Made by a program: the position numbers and the translations under genes. 64,000 nucleotides of DNA. It comes from Dyella terrae (GTDB lineage: Bacteria > Pseudomonadota > Gammaproteobacteria > Xanthomonadales > Rhodanobacteraceae). Position 1 is the first letter of the stretch; the number at the start of each line of letters is the position of its first letter. The notes below the pieces were generated by a model, which had not been told where the DNA came from, searched no databases, and worked only from the letters and a program-made list of their open reading frames with translations. Shown piece by piece: positions 42,827-49,941 of the stretch. The stretch lies in the NCBI RefSeq assembly GCF_004322705.1, contig NZ_SIZZ01000001.1, forward strand, positions 1,488,001 to 1,552,000, written 5' to 3'.

Positions 42827-44140
42827 ATGACGACCATGCGCAAGAAGCTTCGCGTCACCGCCTTGCTGGCCATCCTGGCCGGCTTTAACGCCCACGCGGC
42901 GCCAGCCAGCAAGGGCGACGTCCTGCTGGTTCCCGATCGCGTCTGGGCCGCCGATGGCCAGGCGGCGCATGCCGGCTGGGTCGTGCTGGTGCACGACGGC
43001 GCCATCGCCGCGGTCGGCCCGGCGGCGTCGGTCAGTGCGCCGGCCGGTGCACAGCGCATTGAACTGCCGGGAGCCACCCTGACCCCCGGCCTCATTGACC
43101 TGCACTCGCACGTGTTCCTTCATCCGTACAACGAGACGCTGTGGAACGACCAGGTGCTGAAGGAGCCCCAGGATTACCGCACGCTTGAAGCCGCCAAGCA
43201 TGCAAAGGACACGCTGCTGTCCGGCTTCACCACCTTGCGTGACCTGGGTACCGAGGGCGCCGGCTACGCCGACGTATCGGTCAAGCGCGCTATCGACGAG
43301 GGCATGATTCCAGGCCCACGGCTTTTCATCGCCACGCGCGCCATCGTCGCCAGCGACAGCTATGGACCTGGCCCGCGCGGTTTTCGCCCCGATGTGGATC
43401 TCCCTGGCGGCGCACAGGAAATCAGTGGCACTGACGAAGCCATGCGCGCCGTGCGCGAACAGGCCGGACACGGTGCCGACTGGATCAAGCTCTATGCGGA
43501 CTACCGTGTCGGTCCCGATGGTGGAACCGCGCCTACGCTTTCGCTCGCGGAAATGAAGGCCATTGTCGACACCGCGCATCTTTCCGGGCGACCGGTCGCC
43601 GCCCACGCATCGAGCGATGAAGGCGTGAAGCTCGCGGTCGAGGCCGGCGTGGACACCATCGAGCATGGCTACGGCGCCAGTGAATCCACCTTCCGCCTGA
43701 TGAAGCAAAAGGGCGTCGCGTATGAGCCGACGCTGACGGCCGTCTCGTCGACGGCGGAGTATTTCGAGCATTACGTTCCCGGCAAGAGCGAGCCCACCGC
43801 GCGCATGCGTGAAGCCGATCGCGCGTTCCGCACCGCCATGAAAGTCGGGGTCATCATTGGCAACGGGAGCGACGTGGGCGTGTTCACGCACGGCACCAAC
43901 TGGCGCGAACCGGCCGCGATGGTGAATGCGGGGATGACGCCGGCGCAGGCCCTGCATGCGGCCACCGACGTGGCCGCGAAAATCCTGCGCAAGCAAGACA
44001 GTTTCGGTCGCATCGCCACGGGCTTGCGGGCGGATATCGCAGCGTTCGCCGGCGATCCCAGCCAGCATATCGACGACTTGCAGCACCCCGTTTTCGTCAT
44101 GAAGGATGGCGTGGTCTATCGCACGCCGCAAACGCCATGA
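42827..44140 (+). CDS. Exported amidohydrolase (imidazolonepropionase/prolidase-like)
   Basis: This 437-residue metal-dependent amidohydrolase has a predicted signal peptide (MRKKLRVTALLAILAGFNAHA), so it is probably periplasmic. Metal ligands are visible: HSHV (about 93-96), the bridging lysine in DWIKLYADYR, HAS in RPVAAHASSDEG, the His in TIEHGYGAS, and the Asp in IIGNGSDVGVF. It ends with GRIATGLRADIAAF...VFVMKDGVVYR, the usual small beta-domain. Relatives act on imides, lactams or Xaa-Pro-type dipeptides; the substrate is not determined. It starts a tight operon with GNAT and DUF genes (4-base ATGA overlap). Confidence 0.85.
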   Translation: MTTMRKKLRVTALLAILAGFNAHAAPASKGDVLLVPDRVWAADGQAAHAGWVVLVHDGAIAAVGPAASVSAPAGAQRIELPGATLTPGLIDLHSHVFLHPYNETLWNDQVLKEPQDYRTLEAAKHAKDTLLSGFTTLRDLGTEGAGYADVSVKRAIDEGMIPGPRLFIATRAIVASDSYGPGPRGFRPDVDLPGGAQEISGTDEAMRAVREQAGHGADWIKLYADYRVGPDGGTAPTLSLAEMKAIVDTAHLSGRPVAAHASSDEGVKLAVEAGVDTIEHGYGASESTFRLMKQKGVAYEPTLTAVSSTAEYFEHYVPGKSEPTARMREADRAFRTAMKVGVIIGNGSDVGVFTHGTNWREPAAMVNAGMTPAQALHAATDVAAKILRKQDSFGRIATGLRADIAAFAGDPSQHIDDLQHPVFVMKDGVVYRTPQTP

Positions 44141-44625
44141 GCACCGACTTCCGCATTCGCCCCATCGAAGCGCGCGACAACCCGGCGGTTGCCGCCATTA
44201 TCCGGCGCGTCATGCCCGAGTTCGGTGCCGACGGCCCCGGCTTTGCCATTCACGATGCCGAGGTGGACACGATGTTCGAGTCGTACGCGCGGCCGCGCAG
44301 CGCGTACTTCGTCGTTGAACGCGATGGCATGGTGATCGGCGGAGGCGGCGTCGCGCCCCTGGAGAATGCCGATCCCAAGGTGTGTGAGTTGCGCAAGATG
44401 TACTTTCTGCCGGAAGCGCGCGGCATCGGCGCCGGAACGGCCATGATGACCGCGTGCCTTGACGCGGCACGCACGCATGGCTTCACGCAGTGCTATCTGG
44501 AGACGCTGACCGGCATGGACGCAGCGCAGTCACTGTATCGACGCAGCGGCTTCGAGCAGATCCGCGCGCCGATGGGCGGCACCGGACATTTCAGCTGCGA
44601 CCGTTTCTTCATTCGCGAACTTTGA
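44137..44625 (+). CDS. GNAT-family N-acetyltransferase 1
   Basis: This 162-residue GNAT acetyltransferase has acetyl-CoA-binding motif A visible as ELRKMYFLPEARGIGAGTAMMTACLDAA, preceded by GGGGVAPLENAD on strand 4 and followed by YLETLTGMDAAQSLYRRSGFEQI. Its start overlaps the amidohydrolase stop by four bases. It resembles the PhnO/YjcF-like group of small GNATs, and the substrate is unknown. It is one of three different GNAT proteins in this operon. Confidence 0.88.
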   Translation: MSTDFRIRPIEARDNPAVAAIIRRVMPEFGADGPGFAIHDAEVDTMFESYARPRSAYFVVERDGMVIGGGGVAPLENADPKVCELRKMYFLPEARGIGAGTAMMTACLDAARTHGFTQCYLETLTGMDAAQSLYRRSGFEQIRAPMGGTGHFSCDRFFIREL

Positions 44626-44634
44626 GGACCAGGC

Positions 44635-45234
44635 ATGGCCAACGATCCCCGCGTGGATGCGTACATCGCCCAATCGGCCGAGTTCGCCCGCCCCATCCTT
44701 GAGCACATCCGCGCCACCGTGCACGCTGCCTGCCCCGACGTGGAGGAAGGCATTAAATGGGGCATGCCGCATTTCGGCTACAAGGGCGCGATGATGTGCG
44801 GCATGGCGGCGTTCAAGCAGCATTGCGCCATGAACTTCTGGCTGCACAAGGAGCTGTTTGGCGACGGCAAGGAAGGTGAAGGCGCGATGGGGCAGCTCGG
44901 TCGCATCACTTCCTTGCGCGACCTTCCCGCCCAAAAGGCATTCACGGCGCTGGTCAAACGCGCCAGCAAGCTGGTCGACGACGGGGTCCGGCAGAAACGC
45001 CCCAAGGCTTCCACCAGGCCTGCACCCACGATCCCGGACGATCTGGCCGCCATGTTTGCCCAGCGCAAGCACGCCGCGGCGCGTAAGATCTACGACGCCT
45101 TCAGCCCCAGTGCACAACGCGAATACGTCGACTGGATCAACGAAGCCAGGACGACGGCCACGCGCGACAAACGCATCGCCACGACACTGGAGTGGCTGGC
45201 CGAAGGCAAGCCCCGCAACTGGAAGTACATGTGA
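44635..45234 (+). CDS. YdeI-like DUF1801 protein
   Basis: This 199-residue soluble protein has a DUF1801/YdhG-like N-terminal half (YIAQSAEFARPILEHIRATVHAACPDVEEGIKWGMPHFGYKG.MMCGMAAFKQH), a domain related to the frataxin-like YdhG fold. The C-terminal half is of the YdeI/OmpD-associated type (IPDDLAAMFAQRKHAAARKIYDAFSPSAQREYVDWINEARTTATRDKRIATTLEWLAEGK). The function is not known. GAGGACCAGGC precedes the ATG. Its stop overlaps the next gene start (TGATG), so it is translationally coupled within the GNAT operon. Confidence 0.85.
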   Translation: MANDPRVDAYIAQSAEFARPILEHIRATVHAACPDVEEGIKWGMPHFGYKGAMMCGMAAFKQHCAMNFWLHKELFGDGKEGEGAMGQLGRITSLRDLPAQKAFTALVKRASKLVDDGVRQKRPKASTRPAPTIPDDLAAMFAQRKHAAARKIYDAFSPSAQREYVDWINEARTTATRDKRIATTLEWLAEGKPRNWKYM

Positions 45235-45695
45235 TGCCGCCTGCCCTTCATTTCGCCGTCGATGATCCTTGCGCACCGGACGTGGCGCCACTGCTCGAGC
45301 AATTGGACGGCTATCTGGCGAACCTGTATCCCACCGGCAATATCCAGCCTGTGTCGCTCGACGCGCTCAGACAGCCCAACGTGGCATTCCTGACCGCACG
45401 CGTGGACGACGTGCCGGTGGCATGCGGGACGTGTGTTACCCATGACGACTACGTCGAGGTAAAGCGCATGTACGTGTTGCCAGCCTGTCGCGGCCTGGGC
45501 CTGGGCAAGCAGTTGCTCGAAGCGCTGGAGAAACACGTACACGACCATGGCGGCCGCCTGGTGCGCCTGGAAACGGGCACGGCGCAGACGGAAGCCATCG
45601 AACTCTACGAACGCGCGGGATATCACCGCATCCCACCCTTCGGCGACCATCGCGCCAATCCGCAGAGCATCTGCATGGAAAAATCCCTCGCATGA
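45234..45695 (+). CDS. GNAT-family N-acetyltransferase 2
   Basis: This 153-residue GNAT protein has motif A in VKRMYVLPACRGLGLGKQLLEALEKHVHDHG, preceded by VACGTCVTHDDYVE and followed by RLETGTAQTEAIELYERAGYHRIPPFGDH. It resembles small GNATs of the PaiA/YobR type acting on unknown amines. The ATG overlaps the upstream stop by one base and its own stop overlaps the next start by four bases, so it is coupled to both neighbours. Confidence 0.88.
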   Translation: MPPALHFAVDDPCAPDVAPLLEQLDGYLANLYPTGNIQPVSLDALRQPNVAFLTARVDDVPVACGTCVTHDDYVEVKRMYVLPACRGLGLGKQLLEALEKHVHDHGGRLVRLETGTAQTEAIELYERAGYHRIPPFGDHRANPQSICMEKSLA

Positions 45696-46264
45696 TCCGC
45701 ATCGCCCACGCCGACGACGCCGCGGCCATCCACGCCATCTACGCGCCACATATCGAAAGTGGCGTCGCCACGTTCGAAACCGAACTGCCCGGCGTCAACG
45801 CGATGAGCCAGCGCATACTCACGCGCTTGCAGCACTACCCGTGGCTGGTGTGGGAAGCTGAGGGCCAGTTATTGGCCTATGCCTATGCCAGCCGGTTCCG
45901 CGAGCGCGCCGCCTACGACTGGATCGCCGAGACATCCATTTATGTCCACCCCGACGCCCAGCGTCGCGGCATCGCGCGGCGCCTTTATGGCTTTCTGCTC
46001 GATACCCTGGTTGCCCAGTGCATCAACCAGGCAGTCGGGGTCATCACGATGCCCGGCGAACAGAGCGTGGCCATGCATGAAGCCATGGGCTTCGAGCCGG
46101 CTGGCGTGTGGAAGAAATCCGGCTACAAGCTGGGGCAGTGGTGGGACGTGGGTGTTTGGCAGAAAGAGCTGCAGGCGCCGGAGAATCCCCCGCGCCCGGT
46201 GGTGCCGTTCGAGCGGCTCAAGCAAGACCCGGCGTGGCTTGCGCGACTGGAAACAACAGCTTAG
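45692..46264 (+). CDS. GNAT-family N-acetyltransferase 3, phosphinothricin-acetyltransferase-like
   Basis: This 190-residue GNAT is of the Pat/MddA group. The N-terminus IRIAHADDAAAIHAIYAPHIESGVATFETELPG, then YASRFRERAAYDWIAETSIYVHPDAQRRGIARRLYGFLLD (motif A) and HEAMGFEPAGVWKKSGYKLGQWWDVGVWQKEL are typical. Characterised relatives acetylate L-methionine sulfoximine/sulfone or phosphinothricin. The native substrate is not known here. It is the last gene of the amidohydrolase-GNAT operon. Confidence 0.88.
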   Translation: MIRIAHADDAAAIHAIYAPHIESGVATFETELPGVNAMSQRILTRLQHYPWLVWEAEGQLLAYAYASRFRERAAYDWIAETSIYVHPDAQRRGIARRLYGFLLDTLVAQCINQAVGVITMPGEQSVAMHEAMGFEPAGVWKKSGYKLGQWWDVGVWQKELQAPENPPRPVVPFERLKQDPAWLARLETTA

Positions 46265-46351
46265 ACGCCCCTTTCCGGCGCCGCGACCCTCCACGCGGCC
46301 CCTGCTCTCACGCTACCATTAGCTCCTTTCGCATTCACAAAGGCCCCTCCC

Positions 46352-47119
46352 ATGCAGCTCAACCAAGTCAAGGCCATCATCACCGGCGGCGCATCCGGGC
46401 TCGGACATGCCGTGGCGCAGCACATCGTGGCCAACGGCGGCCAGGTGGCGCTGTTCGACGTCAATGAGGAGAAGGGCCAGGAAGCCGCCGCCGGACTCGG
46501 CAACGGCGCCCGATTCTTCCGCACCGACGTCACCTCCGAGGAAGGCGTCAGCGCCAACGTCACGTCCGCACGCGACGCCATGGGCGGCCTGAACGTGGTG
46601 GTGAACTGTGCCGGCATCCTTGGCGCCGGTCGCATGCTCGGCAAGGACGGCCCGATGCCGCTGAACACGTTCGCGACGACGGTGATGGTGAACCTGGTCG
46701 GCAGCTTCAACGTGTCGAAGGCCAGCGCGGCCCTGATGCAGAACAACGAAGCCGGCGAAGACGGCGAGCGCGGCGTGATCATCAACACGGCCAGCGTGGC
46801 CGCTTTCGAAGGCCAGATCGGCCAGGCTGCCTACTCGGCGTCGAAGGGTGGCGTGGTCGGCATGACCCTGCCGATGGCACGCGAGCTTTCGCGCTTCGGC
46901 ATCCGCGTGGCGACGATCGCCCCGGGCATCTTCTGGACGCCGATGGTTGACGGCATGCCGCCGCAGGTGCAGGAATCCCTGTCCGCGTCGATCCCCTTCC
47001 CGTCCCGCCTGGGCAAGCCCGACGAGTTCGCTTCGACGGTCGCCTTCATCCTGGGCAACCGTTACATCAACGGCGAGACGATCCGACTGGACGGCGCGGT
47101 GCGCCTGCAGCCGAAGTAA
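46352..47119 (+). CDS. SDR dehydrogenase, 3-hydroxyacyl-CoA dehydrogenase (HSD10)-like
   Basis: This 255-residue classical short-chain dehydrogenase has the NAD site IITGGASGLGHAVAQHIV, with Asp in VALFDVNEEKG favouring NAD, VNCAGI, catalytic Ser in NTASVAAFEGQIG and YSASKGG with the Tyr/Lys pair. IAPGIFWTPMVDGMP and the C-terminal stretch fit the human HSD17B10-type 3-hydroxy-2-methylacyl-CoA dehydrogenase group used in fatty and branched-chain acid oxidation. Precise substrate is inferred. It is a single gene followed by a palindromic repeat. Confidence 0.88.
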   Translation: MQLNQVKAIITGGASGLGHAVAQHIVANGGQVALFDVNEEKGQEAAAGLGNGARFFRTDVTSEEGVSANVTSARDAMGGLNVVVNCAGILGAGRMLGKDGPMPLNTFATTVMVNLVGSFNVSKASAALMQNNEAGEDGERGVIINTASVAAFEGQIGQAAYSASKGGVVGMTLPMARELSRFGIRVATIAPGIFWTPMVDGMPPQVQESLSASIPFPSRLGKPDEFASTVAFILGNRYINGETIRLDGAVRLQPK

Positions 47120-47120
47120 A

Positions 47121-47190
47121 ACGGAGAACGGTAAACAGTAAACGGAGAAGGCGCGCATCGCTCTTTCCGTTCTCCGTTTACCGTTAACCG
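47121..47190. repeat. Dispersed palindromic intergenic repeat, copy B
   Basis: Left arm GGTAAACAGTAAACGGAGAA (47130-47149) pairs with TTCTCCGTTTACCGTTAACC near 47170-47189 around a GC-rich centre. The GTAAAC..GTAAAC core is the one found in copy A. The short TTCACTACTCACAATTGACC tail runs to the efpL start. Confidence 0.65.
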
Positions 47191-47225
47191 CCCAATTCAC
47201 TACTCACAATTGACCATTCACCAAA

Positions 47226-47789
47226 ATGAAAGCTTCCGACGTCAAGAAAGGCAACGTGGTCGAACACGAAGGCAACGTCTACCAGGTGCGCGACATCGAG
47301 CGCAGCTCGCCGACCGCGCGTGGCGGCAATGTCACGTTCCGCTTCACCATGTACTCGATCCCGGGTGGCCGCAAGTTCGACCTGAGCATGCGTGCCGACG
47401 ACGATCTGAAAGAGATGGACCTGGTTCGCCGCGCGGCGAACTTCTCGTACATGGACGACGGCTCGTTCGTCTTCATGGATGCCGAGGACTACACGCAGTA
47501 CCTGCTGCCGCCGGAACTGGTCGGCGACAATGCCGGCTACATCGTCGAAGGCGTCGAGGGTTACTACGTGCAGCTGATCGACGATGCGCCCGTGGGCCTG
47601 CAGGTGCCGACCAGCGTGGTGCTGACCGTGGTCGACACGGCACCGGAGCTGAAGGGTGCCAGCGCCACCAAGCGCACCAAGCCGGCCAAGCTCAACACGG
47701 GCGTGGAAATCCAGGTCCCCGAGTACATCACCAACGACGAAAAGGTGTGGGTCAACACGCTGACCGGCGAGTTTGCCGGCCGCGCCTGA
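47226..47789 (+). CDS. yeiP: Elongation factor P-like protein EfpL/YeiP
   Basis: This is an EF-P paralogue that relieves ribosome stalling. The 187-residue product has three EF-P beta-domains. The loop [12 protein letters not shown] carries an Arg at the position of the modified residue of EF-P, like E. coli YeiP (IDIQSPTARGAA), and the protein also shares SPTARG, DFSY-type and [24 protein letters not shown]-like stretches (here [31 protein letters not shown]). An Arg at the tip means no lysinylation is needed. It is monocistronic with a strong terminator. Confidence 0.93.
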   Translation: MKASDVKKGNVVEHEGNVYQVRDIERSSPTARGGNVTFRFTMYSIPGGRKFDLSMRADDDLKEMDLVRRAANFSYMDDGSFVFMDAEDYTQYLLPPELVGDNAGYIVEGVEGYYVQLIDDAPVGLQVPTSVVLTVVDTAPELKGASATKRTKPAKLNTGVEIQVPEYITNDEKVWVNTLTGEFAGRA

Positions 47790-47810
47790 CGCGGCAGCAC
47801 ATCGAACGGA

Positions 47811-47838
47811 ATGGCCCGCCTGGCGGGCCATTTTTTTT
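47811..47838 (+). terminator. Rho-independent terminator after yeiP
   Basis: TGGCCCG-CCTGG-CGGGCCA followed by T8, 22 bases beyond the stop codon. Confidence 0.92.
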
Positions 47839-47853
47839 GCCGGTGGCGTGCCC

Positions 47854-47878
47854 AAAAAAGAGGCCCGCGGTGCGGGCC
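47854..47878 (-). terminator. Rho-independent terminator facing the minus strand
   Basis: GGCCCGC-GGT-GCGGGCC preceded by A6 on the plus strand gives a hairpin plus TCTTTTTT on the minus strand. It would end transcripts of the 48163-49047 gene after a 3' UTR of about 290 bases. In that interval I see a perfect palindrome TGGGGATATCCCCA (47886-47899) and a small hairpin CACGTTG...CAACGTG (47924-47943), but no gene I can support. Confidence 0.7.
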
Positions 47879-48162
47879 GTGCTCATGGGGATATCCCCAA
47901 CATCATGAAGACCGGCGGGGCGTCACGTTGAGCAAGCAACGTGGGCCTGATCGTTGAGGGCCTGATCAAGCGGACCGGTCGCCATGACCAAGAACTTCAC
48001 ATTCGTGCCGGGAAGTTGGGGCGGGCTCGTTGCATCATGCGATGAGCCCGCTCCGGATGCTGATCTCGCCCGGCGCGCTGATCAGCTGGCGACACATCCG
48101 TGTGCCCAGCGCGCTCCTTGCGCTGAGGGAAGACGCCATCCATGCGCCTTCCTTCCATCTCG

Positions 48163-49047
48163 TCAGACAGCCTCGGCCAGCCCCATGCCCTGGCGTACAA
48201 GGGGAGCGCGCCCCTGCGCGTGCTCGACCTGCGCCGTCCAGAACTGCTCCCACAGGTCGCAATAGCGCATGCACAGCATCTGCACGCGCTGGTACTGATC
48301 GGGAGTCAGCGCCTGCGTGAGGATCAGCCACAAGTCATTTTCGTGGTCATCATCGAAGGCTTCGGCCGTGTCGTCTTCACTGACGCCGTGGACGAAGTAG
48401 TAACCGTCGTTGACGTCGATGCCCAGGGCGCGCGTGGCTTCGCGCAGTGCCGGACTGAAGAGGATCACCTCTTCTTCCGCCGCGGCGAGCAGCACGGTCA
48501 CGTCCAGGTAATTGCCATAGCTTTGCTCGAGGTATTCGCGCACGACATGCGAGATGCGGCTGGGGATGTAACCCGTGCGCTCGTCCATGCTCACGCCGTA
48601 ATCGTCCAGCACGTTCTCGAACAGCGGATAGTGTGCGTAAGCCGGATTGCCGCGGTAGTAACCGTCCGCGTCCAGGCCTGGCCTGAAGCCGAATTCGTCC
48701 AGGTCGTTGAGCGTGATCAGGAAGCGCGCCGCCAGTTTCGAACCCGGTCGCAGGCGAGGCTCAAGTTGACGCGACTGCAGCTGAGCCGCGAGCAAGGCGT
48801 CGGTGAAGATCTGCACGATCGCATGGCGATATTCCAGATGGATCGTACGCATGGCCTCGGCGCCCAGCGTTCCGCTGTTGAGCAGTGCAATGCCCGGGTG
48901 GCGCGTCACCGGATGCGTTTCAATGAGGCTCCGCAGGCTTTCGACGAATGCCGCGTTGCGTTCCCACAGATCCTGGGGAACGGTGGCCCGCATGGCGGCA
49001 ATCGCCTTTTTACGGGGGTGATCGAGATCAGCCATGAGTGAAGGCAT
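48163..49047 (-). CDS. Iron-containing redox enzyme family protein (haem-oxygenase-like fold)
   Basis: This 294-residue, mainly helical protein is of the iron-containing redox / PqqC-TenA-like superfamily (haem-oxygenase-like diiron fold). Candidate metal-ligand stretches are the helices with HLEYRHAIVQIF, HYPLFENVLDDYG, and EEEVILFSPALREATRALGIDVNDGYYFVHGVSEDDTAEAFDDDHENDLW, which alternate Glu/Asp/His as in this superfamily. The reaction is not known. The ATG at 49047 has GGGGA six bases upstream. It follows a TetR regulator gene with a perfect 20-bp palindrome between them, suggesting local regulation. Confidence 0.7.
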   Translation of the reverse strand: MPSLMADLDHPRKKAIAAMRATVPQDLWERNAAFVESLRSLIETHPVTRHPGIALLNSGTLGAEAMRTIHLEYRHAIVQIFTDALLAAQLQSRQLEPRLRPGSKLAARFLITLNDLDEFGFRPGLDADGYYRGNPAYAHYPLFENVLDDYGVSMDERTGYIPSRISHVVREYLEQSYGNYLDVTVLLAAAEEEVILFSPALREATRALGIDVNDGYYFVHGVSEDDTAEAFDDDHENDLWLILTQALTPDQYQRVQMLCMRYCDLWEQFWTAQVEHAQGRAPLVRQGMGLAEAV

Positions 49048-49080
49048 TGGTGAGTCCCCTGCGTTTGATGGCGTCCAAGC

Positions 49081-49100
49081 AAAACCAAACGTTTGGTTTT
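49081..49100. promoter_or_regulatory. Perfect 20-bp palindrome, probable TetR operator
   Basis: AAAACCAAACGTTTGGTTTT is a perfect palindrome without a loop, 34 bases upstream of the redox-enzyme start and 38 bases downstream of the tetR stop. The size and symmetry fit a TetR-family operator better than a terminator, since a zero-loop stem is unfavourable in RNA. Confidence 0.55.
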
Positions 49101-49138
49101 TTACCAGACGCCCGTTGGCGTGTAAAGCATCCCTTTGA

Positions 49139-49681
49139 CTACAACAGCTTACGAATCTCCTCGCTGCACTGCTTCAGGGCCTGTTCCTCGCCCACGATCT
49201 GCAGCCAGATCACGGCCCCCTCGATCCGGGCCAGGGCGTCAGTGGCCAGTCGGTGGGCCTCGGCCTGACCGTACTTGGGCTTGAGGAGGTCGCTCACGAG
49301 ATCGCGCCAGTCCCGGAAGAACTTCTGGATCAGCTCCCGGGCCTCGGCACTTTCCTGGAGGGCATCCGGCCACAGGTGCACCAGGGCGCAGACGCGGTGC
49401 TGGATGTAATAGCTCTCGACGGCGTCGATCATGCCGTCCAGGCGCTGCTTTTCGGTGAGGTCCGGACGACGGGCCTCGGTGAAGACGCCATCTTCGAACA
49501 GGCCGATGACGTGCTGGATCACCTCGATCAGCAGGCGCTCCTTGTTCGGAAAGTGGTGGTAGATGCTTCCCTTCAGCAGGCCGGTGGCCCGCCCGATGTC
49601 GGCCATGGACGTGCGTCGATATCCCTTGCTGCGAAACAGCGACAGCGAGACCTCGATGAGGTTGGATGGATCAGTCTTCAT
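49139..49681 (-). CDS. TetR/AcrR-family transcriptional regulator
   Basis: This 180-residue repressor has an N-terminal TetR HTH at about 5-52 (LIEVSLSLFRSKGYRRTSMADIGRATGLLKGSIYHHFPNKERLLIEVI). A helical ligand-binding C-terminal domain follows (VESYYIQHRVCALVHLWPDA, then ELIQKFFRDWRDLVSDLLKPKYG). The ligand is unknown. It precedes the redox-enzyme gene by 91 bases on the same strand, with a palindromic operator candidate between, so it probably represses that gene. The 260 bases upstream (49682-49941) show no gene. Confidence 0.92.
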   Translation of the reverse strand: MKTDPSNLIEVSLSLFRSKGYRRTSMADIGRATGLLKGSIYHHFPNKERLLIEVIQHVIGLFEDGVFTEARRPDLTEKQRLDGMIDAVESYYIQHRVCALVHLWPDALQESAEARELIQKFFRDWRDLVSDLLKPKYGQAEAHRLATDALARIEGAVIWLQIVGEEQALKQCSEEIRKLL

Positions 49682-49941
49682 GAAGAGCCCTGGTCGAGTC
49701 AGATCAGCCTCCCCGCCCCGTCCAGGGGTTCGGCTCGGCGGCGCCTACTCTAAGCGATTGTCGGGACGAGAAAACCTTCGGCAACGTCGAAAAGTTGACG
49801 GAAGGGACCGTGGCGTCGATGGGATTCACCGGCCAGCGGGAAGACCCGGAACCAACCCGCCGGGCCAATCGCGTTTCCTTGCACCGATCTTCAGCATTTC
49901 TCGTGCATCATCTACGGATCGTTTAGGAGTGAACGTATCCC

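Noticed and set aside
47921-48004. A 25-codon minus-strand frame (GTG start) in the 3' region of the redox-enzyme gene
   Set aside because: It has no Shine-Dalgarno, homology or conserved feature; too short to support.
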